Assembly: GCA_031283115.1 (NCBI GenBank)
Contig: JAITCK010000191.1
Location: 1-6,019 of the forward strand
Reading direction: 5' to 3'
DNA length: 6,019 nucleotides
Origin: Cellulomonadaceae bacterium
Lineage (GTDB): Bacteria; Actinomycetota; Actinomycetes; Actinomycetales; Cellulomonadaceae
Below are positions 1 to 6,019 of this stretch, piece by piece. The notes beneath the pieces were generated by a model. That model was given only the letters and a program-made list of their open reading frames with translations, ran no database searches and had not been told where the DNA came from. Positions within the stretch are counted from its first letter, which is position 1. Each line of letters begins with the position of its first letter. The position numbers and the translations under genes were made by a program.

Positions 1-2089
1 AGTCGTTGCGGGCCCGCTTGGCCTGCTGGCGTAAAGCCCGCGCCCGCGCCTCACCGCGCAGGTGAGCCACCGACGAGGCTTTGACCTCACCGCTGTCTTG
101 CATCCCGATCTGTGACAGCAGGCCGCTGAGCAAGGCCCGATGAATGGTGTCAGAGTCCCATTTCTGCTTCCACTCTTCACCTGTGGTTTTCAGTTCCGAA
201 GACGATTTGAGGTCGAAACGGATGGTGACGCCGTCGGCCATCTGCCGGATTTGAGTGACCAAGTCCTGCCATTCGCGGATGCGCAGGAAGTTGAGGAACT
301 CAGCCTTACACAGGCGGCGAAAAGCCGACGATGACAGGTTCTGCTGCTGGCTGCGGGCATACTCCCAGAGGTTGAGGTAGGTGCAGAAGTCCGATGTGGG
401 GTCGGCGAAGCGGGCGTGCAACTGGTCGGCCTTGTCCCGCTGGTCTGACGGGCGCTCGCGGACGTCTTGAATGGTCAGAGCCGCCGCGATAATGGCCACG
501 TCGCGGGCTACTCCTAGCGCCGCGCCTTCCACGAGCATCCGCGCCAAACGCGGGTCGATGGGCAGGTGGGCCAGTTGCCGCCCAATCCCGGTAAGCCGGG
601 TGGTGGCGCCCATGTTGTCGATGGCGCCTAGTTCGCGGAGCAGCACTACGCCGTCGGTGACGGCTCGGGTGTCGGGGGGTTGGACAAAGGGGAAGCGGGC
701 CACATCGTCGGGGGTGGAGGCGACACCCACGGACAGCATTTGCAGCAGCACGGAGGCCAGGGAGGTGCGCAGGATTTCCGGCTCAGTGAACTGAGGCCTT
801 CCGTCGAAGTCGTCTTCCGAGTAGAGGCGGATGGCAATGCCGTCGGCTACGCGGCCACACCGCCCGGACCGCTGGTTAGCTGAGGCCTGGGAGATGGGTT
901 CAATGGGGAGCCGCTGGACTTTGGTGGCCTTGGAGTACCGCGAAATTCTGGCTAAACCGGTGTCCACAACGTAGCGGATTCCAGGTACGGTCAAGGAGGT
1001 TTCCGCCACGTTGGTGGAGAGCACGATGCGCCGGGCCCGATGGGCGGCGAACACGCGATGCTGTTGGGCGGCTGACAGCCGGGAGTACAGGGGAAGTAAC
1101 TCGACGTAACCGGGTGTTTTGGGGTCGCGGGCCTGTGCGCCCAAGTGACCTTGCAGGGCGTCTAGGGCATCGTGAATCTCTCGTTCGCCAGACAGGAAAA
1201 CGAGAATATCGCCGGGTCCGGCAGCCATGAGTTCGTCGCAGGCAGCAACAAGGCCCGCGATGAGGTCTACCCCGTCAGTCTCGATGGGTTGCGGCCGGTA
1301 GCGGACTTCTACCGGGTAGGTGCGGCCAGATACTTCGATGACGGGCGCCTCATCGGATAGCACGTCCACGACATCGGGAGGTGCACCGCCCACCCTGGCC
1401 AGGTTGGACGGGCTGAAATGCTCAGCAAACCGCTGCGAGTCGATGGTGGCCGACGTGATGACAAGTTTGAGGTCGGGCCGTCGCGGCAGCAGGCGAGACA
1501 GGTAGCCCAACAGAAAGTCGATGTTGAGGGATCGTTCGTGGGCTTCGTCAATAATGATGGTGTCGTAGGCCAATAGGTCAGGGTCGCGTTGAATCTGCGC
1601 CAGCAAGATGCCGTCCGTCATCACCTTGACCAGTGTGCCTTCCGACGACGTGTCAGTGAACCGCACCTGGTAGCCGACAATCTCTCCCAGCGGAGTGCCT
1701 ACCTCTTCGGCGATACGTTCAGCCACTGACCGGGCGGCAATACGCCGGGGCTGGGTGTGACCTATCTGCCCTGCCCTGCCCCGTCCCAGGGTCAGCAGAA
1801 TCTTGGGCAACTGTGTTGTCTTACCTGAACCTGTTTCACCTGCGACGATAACCACTTGGTTGTCGTTGATGGCCCGCGCAATATCATGCCTGCGGGCACT
1901 GACCGGCAAGAGTTCCGGGTAGGTGATTGACGGCACGGCGACGGCAGCCCGGACGGCAGCCAGGCGGTCTAAATGGGCGCGCGACACCAGGCGGGGGCCA
2001 GCCTGCCCGCTGTGGCGGCGCCCCTGCCTGCGCGCTGCGCTTTTGTGCACGGGGCTTTTGCGCTCTGTGCGTCTACGTCCTTCACTCAC
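1..2089 (-). CDS. hrpA: ATP-dependent RNA helicase HrpA, DEAH box (N-terminal part; 3' end outside window)
   Basis: A minus-strand frame stays open from 2089 to the window edge (696 codons), so the protein is incomplete at its C-terminus. HrpA proteins usually run to about 1300 residues, so roughly half is visible. Helicase motifs appear in order: Walker A GETGSGKTT (residues 84-92), TQPRRIAA (112-119), DEAH (181-184), SAT (213-215), TNVAETSLT (359-367) and motif VI QRSGRCGR (406-413), followed by helicase-associated sequence. The stretch HLDRLAAVRAAV just before the core is typical of HrpA. By family knowledge this is a cytoplasmic ATP-driven RNA helicase; in E. coli HrpA acts in mRNA processing and in rescue of stalled ribosomes. 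The GTG at 2089 is the first start codon after an in-frame stop; a GGGAG lies 13 bases upstream, which is rather far. Alternative GTG starts lie downstream, and the first 38 or so residues are basic and low in complexity, so the exact start is uncertain. Family assignment is firm. Confidence 0.95.
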   Translation of the reverse strand, partial: MSEGRRRTERKSPVHKSAARRQGRRHSGQAGPRLVSRAHLDRLAAVRAAVAVPSITYPELLPVSARRHDIARAINDNQVVIVAGETGSGKTTQLPKILLTLGRGRAGQIGHTQPRRIAARSVAERIAEEVGTPLGEIVGYQVRFTDTSSEGTLVKVMTDGILLAQIQRDPDLLAYDTIIIDEAHERSLNIDFLLGYLSRLLPRRPDLKLVITSATIDSQRFAEHFSPSNLARVGGAPPDVVDVLSDEAPVIEVSGRTYPVEVRYRPQPIETDGVDLIAGLVAACDELMAAGPGDILVFLSGEREIHDALDALQGHLGAQARDPKTPGYVELLPLYSRLSAAQQHRVFAAHRARRIVLSTNVAETSLTVPGIRYVVDTGLARISRYSKATKVQRLPIEPISQASANQRSGRCGRVADGIAIRLYSEDDFDGRPQFTEPEILRTSLASVLLQMLSVGVASTPDDVARFPFVQPPDTRAVTDGVVLLRELGAIDNMGATTRLTGIGRQLAHLPIDPRLARMLVEGAALGVARDVAIIAAALTIQDVRERPSDQRDKADQLHARFADPTSDFCTYLNLWEYARSQQQNLSSSAFRRLCKAEFLNFLRIREWQDLVTQIRQMADGVTIRFDLKSSSELKTTGEEWKQKWDSDTIHRALLSGLLSQIGMQDSGEVKASSVAHLRGEARARALRQQAKRARND

Positions 2090-2143
2090 GATGCACCATT
2101 GTCTCCCACTTCGGGCATCTCCACATCAGTGCAGGGGCCTGCA

Positions 2144-2166
2144 GATAACGGTTTGAGATCGTTATC
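2144..2166. promoter_or_regulatory. Inverted repeat in divergent intergenic region, candidate operator
   Basis: GATAACG and CGTTATC form perfect 7-bp arms around a 9-bp spacer. The repeat lies in the 170-bp gap between the divergent hrpA and carboxypeptidase genes, about 55 bases from the hrpA GTG and 93 bases from the carboxypeptidase GTG. There is no T-tract, and an intrinsic terminator would be out of place between divergent genes. The symmetry fits binding of a dimeric repressor or activator. I cannot name the regulator: the motif resembles no operator I can identify with certainty, and it is inverted, unlike the direct GTAAC repeats recognised by MtrA. I found no convincing -35/-10 pair in the same gap. 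Confidence 0.4.
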
Positions 2167-2246
2167 GGCGTATTGTGGCGATGATCTAGCGCCAAAGCGG
2201 CGAATGAGAGTGAATAGTGTTTGCAGGTTTTTGACGGCGAAAGCTT

Positions 2247-2252
2247 AGGCGG
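2247..2252 (+). promoter_or_regulatory. Ribosome binding site deciding the GTG start of the carboxypeptidase
   Basis: AGGCGG, one base off AGGAGG, lies 7 bases before the GTG at 2260. It supports that GTG over the TTG at 2221, which opens the same frame 13 codons earlier but would place a non-signal-like peptide ahead of the basic signal-peptide start. Confidence 0.6.
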
Positions 2253-2259
2253 ATCTAAC

Positions 2260-3873
2260 GTGGCAGTGACACGCAGGCGGTTAGTGTGGGGTGCGGTTGC
2301 AAGCCTGGCCATGCTGGGCCTAGTCGCCTCACCTGCCTCAGCATCTCCTGTCAGCGGCATTGACCCTGGCTCTGGCGCCAGCACAGATACCAGCGTCTCC
2401 CAGGTTGACCAGGGTAAACGATCTCTCGCCTCTCCCGCCCTCAACACCACTGGCCGTCGGACACCAGCCCAGGCCCCCGCCTCAGCGGTGACCGTCGGGA
2501 AGATTGGGGCACCAACGCGGGCTCTCCATGAAACCTTCAACCAAGTTTTTGCCCTGCTCAATCGTGTTGACAGCCGCATCAACGCCAGCGATGAACCCAT
2601 CAGCGACGACGCCTATGAAGCCATCGTCGAACTTGGTGACGTGCTCAGCGCCTTCGTTGGCCAGAACATGGCCCTCTTTGCTGAAAACGAAGCCTTGGCA
2701 GCAACAATCCCCGTCGTTGAAGCCCCGACGACACCTCCCCCAGACGTCAGTGACCTGGATTTAGACGACATCGACAACAGCACTTATGACGCCATCGTCA
2801 ACGGTTACGCCCGCGCCCCGGCGCCGGAAGAGACACCAGAACCCGACACCGAAGAACCCCCTGCCACTCCTGTTGTCCTTGATGACGTGGTGATTGCAGC
2901 CATGAAGGTTGCTATCGCCCTTGACCCTGCACAGGCCGAGTACACCACCATCGAGGTTGACCTTGGCCCTGATGCCCTGGCCGGACTGACAGACGGCAAG
3001 GCCATCGACCCGGCGGAACTTGACGCCTTACGGATGACCCTGCGCCAGGCTGTCAACCGCTGGGGGGCATCACTTGACGGTTACCGTAACGGCCTCATCC
3101 CCGACACTGCCCTGTGCGGCCTGCCTTTCATCAACGGCCACCGCCTGCGCTGCGACGCCGCCTACATGCTCAACGCCCTCAACAAGGACTTCCGTGACCA
3201 GTTCGGGCACGACATTCGCCTCACGGACTCCTACCGGAACATCCTTGACCAGGTGCGACTCATCGTTGCTAAGCCTTCCCTGGCGGCCTCGCCTGGCCTG
3301 TCCATGCACGGCTGGGGTTTAGCCATTGACTTGGGTGGAACCGTGCCGTCTGGGTCGAGCGCGGAATACATTTGGCTGCGCGTCAACGCCCCCAACTATG
3401 GCTGGGACAACCCGCCGTGGGCCCGCCCTGACGGCAGTAAGCCGGAACCCTGGCATTTCGAGTTTTATGCTGCAGACCCCATCCCTGCGCGGGCGCTCAG
3501 TGAACAAGAACTAGCCGCCTACCTGGCCCAACTAGGCTTGAAGATCCCCGTTTCCTGCGATGACGGTGCAGTCGTTGAGGCAGACCAGTGTATCCAGCCG
3601 CCTGCGCAAGAAAACAAGACTCCCGAGGCAGGCCCATCGGCCAGCCCCAGCCCGACTCCCGCACCTGCTACACCTAGCCCGTCGGTCACTCCCACCCCGT
3701 CTGCGCCGTCACCGTCTGTGTCACCTTCGCCGTCTACTCCAGTTACCCCGTCTGTGCCGCCGGTGGCCTCGCCGACGCCCAGCCCTTCGCCGTCGGGCAG
3801 TCAAGAATCGAGTTGGCCCAGTCCCAGCCCCTCACCGTCCTTTGTCGAGTCGATGACGACGGACGAGGGGTGA
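2260..3873 (+). CDS. Secreted M15-family (VanY-type) D-alanyl-D-alanine carboxypeptidase with Pro/Ser-rich tail
   Basis: This 537-residue protein starts at GTG 2260. Residues 1-28 look like a signal peptide: an arginine cluster at 5-7, a hydrophobic core and a cleavage site after ASA (about 28). The three arginines could hint at Tat export, but Sec is as likely. Residues 88-150 look helical, 152-206 form an acidic Pro-rich linker, and about 277-405 are the M15 domain. The domain shows the family features NGLIP, DSYR with R326, zinc ligands H350 and D357 in SMHGWGLAIDL, and EPWHFEF with likely catalytic E396 and third zinc ligand H399. Cysteine pairs at 286/298 and 433/444 could form disulfides. 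Residues 451-537 are a Pro/Ser/Thr-rich tail with no LPXTG or terminal membrane anchor. By family knowledge it trims terminal D-Ala from peptidoglycan stem peptides outside the cell; carboxypeptidase versus endopeptidase activity cannot be told from sequence. A role in vancomycin resistance is not implied, as no van genes are nearby. The gene stands alone between divergent hrpA and the ABC operon's own promoter region. Confidence 0.87.
   Translation: MAVTRRRLVWGAVASLAMLGLVASPASASPVSGIDPGSGASTDTSVSQVDQGKRSLASPALNTTGRRTPAQAPASAVTVGKIGAPTRALHETFNQVFALLNRVDSRINASDEPISDDAYEAIVELGDVLSAFVGQNMALFAENEALAATIPVVEAPTTPPPDVSDLDLDDIDNSTYDAIVNGYARAPAPEETPEPDTEEPPATPVVLDDVVIAAMKVAIALDPAQAEYTTIEVDLGPDALAGLTDGKAIDPAELDALRMTLRQAVNRWGASLDGYRNGLIPDTALCGLPFINGHRLRCDAAYMLNALNKDFRDQFGHDIRLTDSYRNILDQVRLIVAKPSLAASPGLSMHGWGLAIDLGGTVPSGSSAEYIWLRVNAPNYGWDNPPWARPDGSKPEPWHFEFYAADPIPARALSEQELAAYLAQLGLKIPVSCDDGAVVEADQCIQPPAQENKTPEAGPSASPSPTPAPATPSPSVTPTPSAPSPSVSPSPSTPVTPSVPPVASPTPSPSPSGSQESSWPSPSPSPSFVESMTTDEG
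3634..3840 (+). repeat. Low-complexity Pro/Ser/Thr-coding tract
   Basis: This stretch encodes the carboxypeptidase tail, built from irregular PSPS, PTPS and PSVSP-like units written with recurring CCCAGCCC, CCGTCT and TCGCCGTC blocks. The units are degenerate rather than exact tandem copies. Such tails commonly serve as extended spacers through the cell wall, and the DNA is prone to length change by slippage. Confidence 0.7.
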
Positions 3874-3912
3874 CGGCTAGCGCCTGCTGAGGTGGTATCA
3901 CGCGCACAGGGA

Positions 3913-3947
3913 ATGACTATATTTGCATAGGAGTGCATACTTATACT
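3913..3947 (+). promoter_or_regulatory. Candidate promoter of the amino-acid ABC operon with TGCATA direct repeat
   Basis: This AT-rich patch lies 50-90 bases before the binding-protein gene. ATGACT (3913-3918) and CATACT (3936-3941) are separated by 17 bases, and each matches the -35/-10 consensus at four of six positions. A better -10, TATACT, sits at 3942-3947 but has no -35 at good spacing (TTGCAT at 3923-3928 is only 13 away). TGCATA occurs twice, at 3924-3929 and 3934-3939, exactly 10 bp apart, inside the spacer and over the first -10. That position would suit a repressor. TGCAT-type words occur in ArgR (arginine) boxes of some actinobacteria, but linking this site to ArgR is only a guess. 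Confidence 0.4.
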
Positions 3948-3988
3948 TAGTTCCCTTGCTTTACCCCAACATTTTCGGGTCACCCCAC

Positions 3989-3993
3989 AGGAG
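3989..3993 (+). promoter_or_regulatory. Strong ribosome binding site of the solute-binding protein gene
   Basis: AGGAG lies 6 bases before the ATG at 4000, close to ideal. Together with the strongly C-ending codon usage of the gene it suggests high expression, as expected for a binding protein needed in excess over its permease. Confidence 0.75.
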
Positions 3994-3999
3994 TCCACC

Positions 4000-4935
4000 A
4001 TGAACCGCACCCGCGCACTTGTGTCCACCGTCGCAGCCATCACCGCTGCCCTGCTGGCCCTCACAGCCTGCACCGACGCCTCACAAAACCTCGGAGACAG
4101 CAACACCGACGCCCCCGCCACCGGCCTGACCAGCAAGCAAGGCGCCGACCTGTCCGCAGTCAGCCGGGTAGATGACATCGCTGCCCTCCTGCCCAGCAAC
4201 ATCGCCTCCGCTGGCAGGCTCGTTGTCGGCAACAACCCCGAATACGCGCCCATGGAGTTCCTCGCCACCGACGGCCAAACCCCCATCGGCGTCGACATCG
4301 ACATGATGACGGCCATGGCCACAGTGCTCGGCCTTGACGTCGACATCCGCTCATCCAGTTTTGACCAGATCATCCCCTCAGTCGGGTCAGCCTTCGACAT
4401 CGGCATGTCAGCCTTCACCATCACGGAAACCCGGATGCAAACCGTGACAATGATCAGCTACTTCAAAGCCGGATCCCAATACGCCGTCCAAACCGGAAAC
4501 CCCTACAACATCGACCCCGCCAACCTCTGCGGCGTTATCGCAGGCGTACAAACCAACACCGTCCAGCACGAATCCTTCCTCGCCATGAACGACGGCGACT
4601 GCGCCGACAACCCCATCACCATCATGCCCTTCGACACCCAAGGCGCCGTGACCACCAACCTCATCGGTGGCCGCATCCAGGTCATGGACGCCGACTCACC
4701 CGTCAGCGCCTGGGCCGTGGAACTGTCCGACGGTCAGCTGGAAAAACTCGGCGACATCCGCAACGCCGCCCCCTACGGCATCGTCGTCTCCCAAGACGAC
4801 ACCCAACTGGCTGAAGCCCTCCGGGCAGCCCTCCAACACCTCATGGACAATGGCATCATGTCTGAAATCACCCAATACTGGGGTGTCGGTGACGCCGTCA
4901 TTACCACGGCAGAAATCAACCCCACCCTAGGCTGA
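4000..4935 (+). CDS. Amino-acid ABC transporter substrate-binding lipoprotein (SBP family 3)
   Basis: The protein has 311 residues. A lipoprotein signal ends in the lipobox LTAC with the lipidated cysteine at C24, so the mature protein should be anchored to the outer face of the membrane. After a Ser/Thr/Asp-rich linker (25-65) comes a family 3 periplasmic-binding fold: GRLVVGNNPEYAPMEF opens lobe 1, followed by GVDIDMMTAMA, FDQIIPSV, and DIGMSAFTITETR, whose R145 sits where family members bind the amino-acid carboxylate. GVQTNTVQ and the later DADSPV region belong to lobe 2 and the hinge. C177 and C201 could form a disulfide. The family captures polar amino acids such as Gln, Glu, His, Arg or opines; the exact ligand cannot be read here. 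It is the first gene of the operon, 5 bases ahead of the permease. Start choice is secure from the strong RBS and the signal peptide. No orphan features are apparent. Confidence 0.93.
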   Translation: MNRTRALVSTVAAITAALLALTACTDASQNLGDSNTDAPATGLTSKQGADLSAVSRVDDIAALLPSNIASAGRLVVGNNPEYAPMEFLATDGQTPIGVDIDMMTAMATVLGLDVDIRSSSFDQIIPSVGSAFDIGMSAFTITETRMQTVTMISYFKAGSQYAVQTGNPYNIDPANLCGVIAGVQTNTVQHESFLAMNDGDCADNPITIMPFDTQGAVTTNLIGGRIQVMDADSPVSAWAVELSDGQLEKLGDIRNAAPYGIVVSQDDTQLAEALRAALQHLMDNGIMSEITQYWGVGDAVITTAEINPTLG

Positions 4936-4940
4936 CCCAC

Positions 4941-5906
4941 ATGACCGACCTCATCCCCGAGCGTATTCACGCGCGCCCCGTCCCCCGGCCAGGACGCATC
5001 GTAGGCGCCATTGTCGTGCTTGTTCTCGCGGCCATGGTGGTCAACGGGCTCATCACCAACCCCAACTACCGCTGGGACACGGTATGGCTCTACCTGCGTG
5101 ACGTGACCGTCATCCGTGGCGTGGGCTGGACCCTCATACTCACCTTCGGATCCATGGCCATAGCCGCCATCATGGCCGTCACCCTGGCCATGATGCGTCG
5201 CAGCGACAACGCCATCATGCGGTGGGTGGCCTGGGCCTACATCTGCTTCTTCAGGGGCACACCCATCTACGTGCAACTGGTCTTTTGGGGCCTGCTGTCC
5301 GTGCTCTATCCCCAACTGTCCCTCGGCATCCCCTTTGGCCCCGAGTTCCTTGTGTTCACCACCCGCTACCTGGTGACCCCCTTCTGGGCGGCCCTGCTGG
5401 GACTGGCCTTCAACGAGGCCGCCTACCTGGCAGAAATCGTGCGAGCAGGCTTCTCCTCAGTAGACCCAGGCCAAGAAGAAGCAGCAAAAGCCCTGGGTAT
5501 GGGGCCGCAAACCATTCTGCGCCGCATTGTGTTGCCCCAAGCCATGCGAGTCATCGTGCCCCCCATGGGCAACGAAACCATCTCCATGCTGAAAACCACC
5601 TCCCTGGTGCTGGCCGTGCCCTTCACCCTGGACCTCTTCTTCGCCACCAACGCCATTGGCGCCCGCACCTTCCAGCCGGTCCCCCTGCTGGTCATCGCCG
5701 CCCTCTGGTACCTGCTCATCACCTCGGTGCTCATGGTGGGCCAGCACTACCTGGAACGGTATTACGGACGCGGCTTCCAAGAATCCTCCAGCAAACGCCG
5801 ACGGACCGGGATTTTCGGCAGAAACAGTGGCCGCCCCACACGAGGGCAAGCCGTCGCCGCCGCAGGCACAACAACCGACGACCCCTTTCTGGATGTGACA
5901 CCATGA
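4941..5906 (+). CDS. Amino-acid ABC transporter permease (HisM/GlnP type)
   Basis: This 321-residue inner-membrane protein forms the translocation channel of the importer. Hydrophobic segments lie near residues 20-38, 63-85, 96-125, 147-166, 219-238 and 248-268. FRGTP (104-108) and NEAAYLAEIVRAGFSSV (158-174) are hallmarks of the polar amino-acid permease family. The cytoplasmic EAA loop, EEAAKALGMG and ILRRIVLPQA (179-201), is the docking site for the ATPase. ATG 4941 begins 5 bases after the binding-protein stop with only a weak RBS, so translation is probably coupled. The N-terminal 19 residues are Pro/Arg-rich and cytoplasmic. After the last membrane segment the protein carries about 50 more residues (272-321), with a basic SSSKRRR stretch and an acidic end, longer than in compact relatives and probably disordered. 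Substrate specificity is not evident from the permease. Probably works as a homodimer, since only one permease gene is seen before the ATPase. Confidence 0.94.
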   Translation: MTDLIPERIHARPVPRPGRIVGAIVVLVLAAMVVNGLITNPNYRWDTVWLYLRDVTVIRGVGWTLILTFGSMAIAAIMAVTLAMMRRSDNAIMRWVAWAYICFFRGTPIYVQLVFWGLLSVLYPQLSLGIPFGPEFLVFTTRYLVTPFWAALLGLAFNEAAYLAEIVRAGFSSVDPGQEEAAKALGMGPQTILRRIVLPQAMRVIVPPMGNETISMLKTTSLVLAVPFTLDLFFATNAIGARTFQPVPLLVIAALWYLLITSVLMVGQHYLERYYGRGFQESSSKRRRTGIFGRNSGRPTRGQAVAAAGTTTDDPFLDVTP

Positions 5907-5965
5907 AAACACCTCACTGCTTTCACTCACTGCGTTCGACAAACTTGCGGGGATCCCGAAAATGA
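5903..5965 (+). CDS. Possible 20-codon bridging ORF between permease and ATPase
   Basis: An ATG at 5903 overlaps the permease stop as ATGA, and the frame ends at TGA 5963-5965, which overlaps the ATPase start as a second ATGA. The product would have 20 residues (begins MKTPHC, ends RGSRK), basic, with no membrane segment or recognised motif. Its RBS is weak (GGA about 9 bases upstream), and its codons are less GC-rich at third positions than those of the flanking genes, which argues against a conserved protein. It may simply carry ribosomes from permease to ATPase by translational coupling, or be chance. Confidence 0.25.
   Translation: MKTPHCFHSLRSTNLRGSRK
5949..5953 (+). promoter_or_regulatory. 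Ribosome binding site of the ABC ATPase gene
   Basis: GGGGA lies 8 bases before the ATG at 5962. It favours that codon over the in-frame ATG at 5968, which would be 14 bases away. Confidence 0.55.
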
Positions 5966-6019
5966 CAATGAACGCCCCCACTGCTGACAGCCCCATGGTT
6001 CAACTTGAGGGGATTCACA
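5962..6019 (+). CDS. Amino-acid ABC transporter ATP-binding protein (N-terminus only; runs off window)
   Basis: Only 19 codons are visible. They read MTMNAPTADSP followed by MVQLEGIH. The second part matches the first beta-strand of GlnQ/HisP-type ATPases (pattern MVxLxxVxK before the A-loop aromatic). The Walker motifs lie beyond the window. Gene order (binding protein, permease, then this) makes the ATPase assignment likely: it would hydrolyse ATP on the cytoplasmic face and dock on the permease EAA loop. A start at the internal ATG (5995), closer to the usual family N-terminus, is possible, but the RBS supports 5962. Confidence 0.8.
   Translation, partial: MTMNAPTADSPMVQLEGIH

Noticed and set aside
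140..1551. Several plus-strand and alternate minus-strand frames of 60-107 codons within 1-1551
   Set aside because: They lie inside the continuous HrpA frame, have no recognisable domains or RBS, and have the arginine/serine-rich composition typical of GC-rich shadow frames.
2177..2193. GGCG / CGCC short inverted repeat in the divergent gap
   Set aside because: Four-base GC arms with a 9-base loop are expected by chance in GC-rich DNA.
1923..2248. Plus-strand frames of 73-91 codons over the hrpA start
   Set aside because: They overlap the HrpA N-terminus and the divergent gap, have no RBS or domain, and are several mutually overlapping frames with biased composition.
2221..2259. Earlier TTG start for the carboxypeptidase
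   Set aside because: It lacks a good RBS and would add 13 residues before the basic start of the signal peptide; GTG 2260 has AGGCGG at 7 bases.
2082..2600. 172-codon minus-strand frame over the divergent region and carboxypeptidase start
   Set aside because: It is antisense to the signal peptide and N-terminal region of a well-supported gene, with no recognisable motif; the real minus-strand gene here (hrpA) uses a different frame.
3874..3912. Possible terminator after the carboxypeptidase gene
   Set aside because: Only a 3-bp GGC/GCC stem is visible and no T-run follows; not enough to call a terminator.
3801..4424. 207-codon minus-strand frame across the ABC promoter and binding-protein gene
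   Set aside because: It is antisense to a firmly identified lipoprotein gene, and its translation shows no domain; C-ending codons opposite create long stop-free frames.
5222..5965. 247-codon plus-strand frame inside the permease
   Set aside because: It is the +1 shadow of the permease, His/Pro/Arg-rich with no motif; only its last 21 codons (5903-5965) were kept, as a bridging mini-ORF candidate.
5457..5996. 179-codon minus-strand frame opposite the permease end
   Set aside because: Gly/His/Gln-rich antisense shadow with no RBS or family resemblance, crossing the permease-ATPase junction.

Overview
The window is GC-rich, with C- and G-ending codons dominating its genes. It looks like chromosomal DNA of a high-GC Gram-positive bacterium (Actinomycetota). 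The evidence is the Pro/Ser/Thr-rich secreted M15 D,D-carboxypeptidase of the type common in actinobacteria, the lipoprotein solute-binding protein of an amino-acid ABC transporter, the use of GTG starts and the codon bias. I cannot fix the genus; an Actinomyces-like lineage is only a guess.

Layout. Positions 1-2089 (minus strand) hold the N-terminal 696 codons of an HrpA-type DEAH-box RNA helicase, cut off by the left window edge. Positions 2090-2259 are a divergent intergenic region carrying a perfect 7-bp inverted repeat (2144-2166), a plausible operator. Positions 2260-3873 (plus) encode a secreted zinc D-Ala-D-Ala carboxypeptidase-like protein (peptidase M15, VanY type) with a long N-terminal region and a Pro/Ser-rich C-terminal tail. 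Positions 3874-3999 are an AT-richer promoter region containing two TGCATA copies 10 bp apart. From 4000 to the right edge runs a polar amino-acid ABC importer operon: solute-binding lipoprotein (4000-4935), HisM/GlnP-type permease (4941-5906) and the first 19 codons of the ATPase (from 5962). A 20-codon reading frame at 5903-5965 bridges permease and ATPase through start/stop overlaps at both ends.

How the genes relate. The three ABC genes form one uptake system: the lipoprotein captures an amino acid outside the membrane, the permease forms the channel and the ATPase drives transport. The carboxypeptidase acts on peptidoglycan outside the cell and has no evident functional tie to the transporter. 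HrpA acts on RNA in the cytoplasm and shares only the divergent control region with the carboxypeptidase gene. I see no mobile element, CRISPR array, tRNA or rRNA, and no convincing undescribed system. The points most worth a second look are the two regulatory candidates and the bridging mini-ORF.
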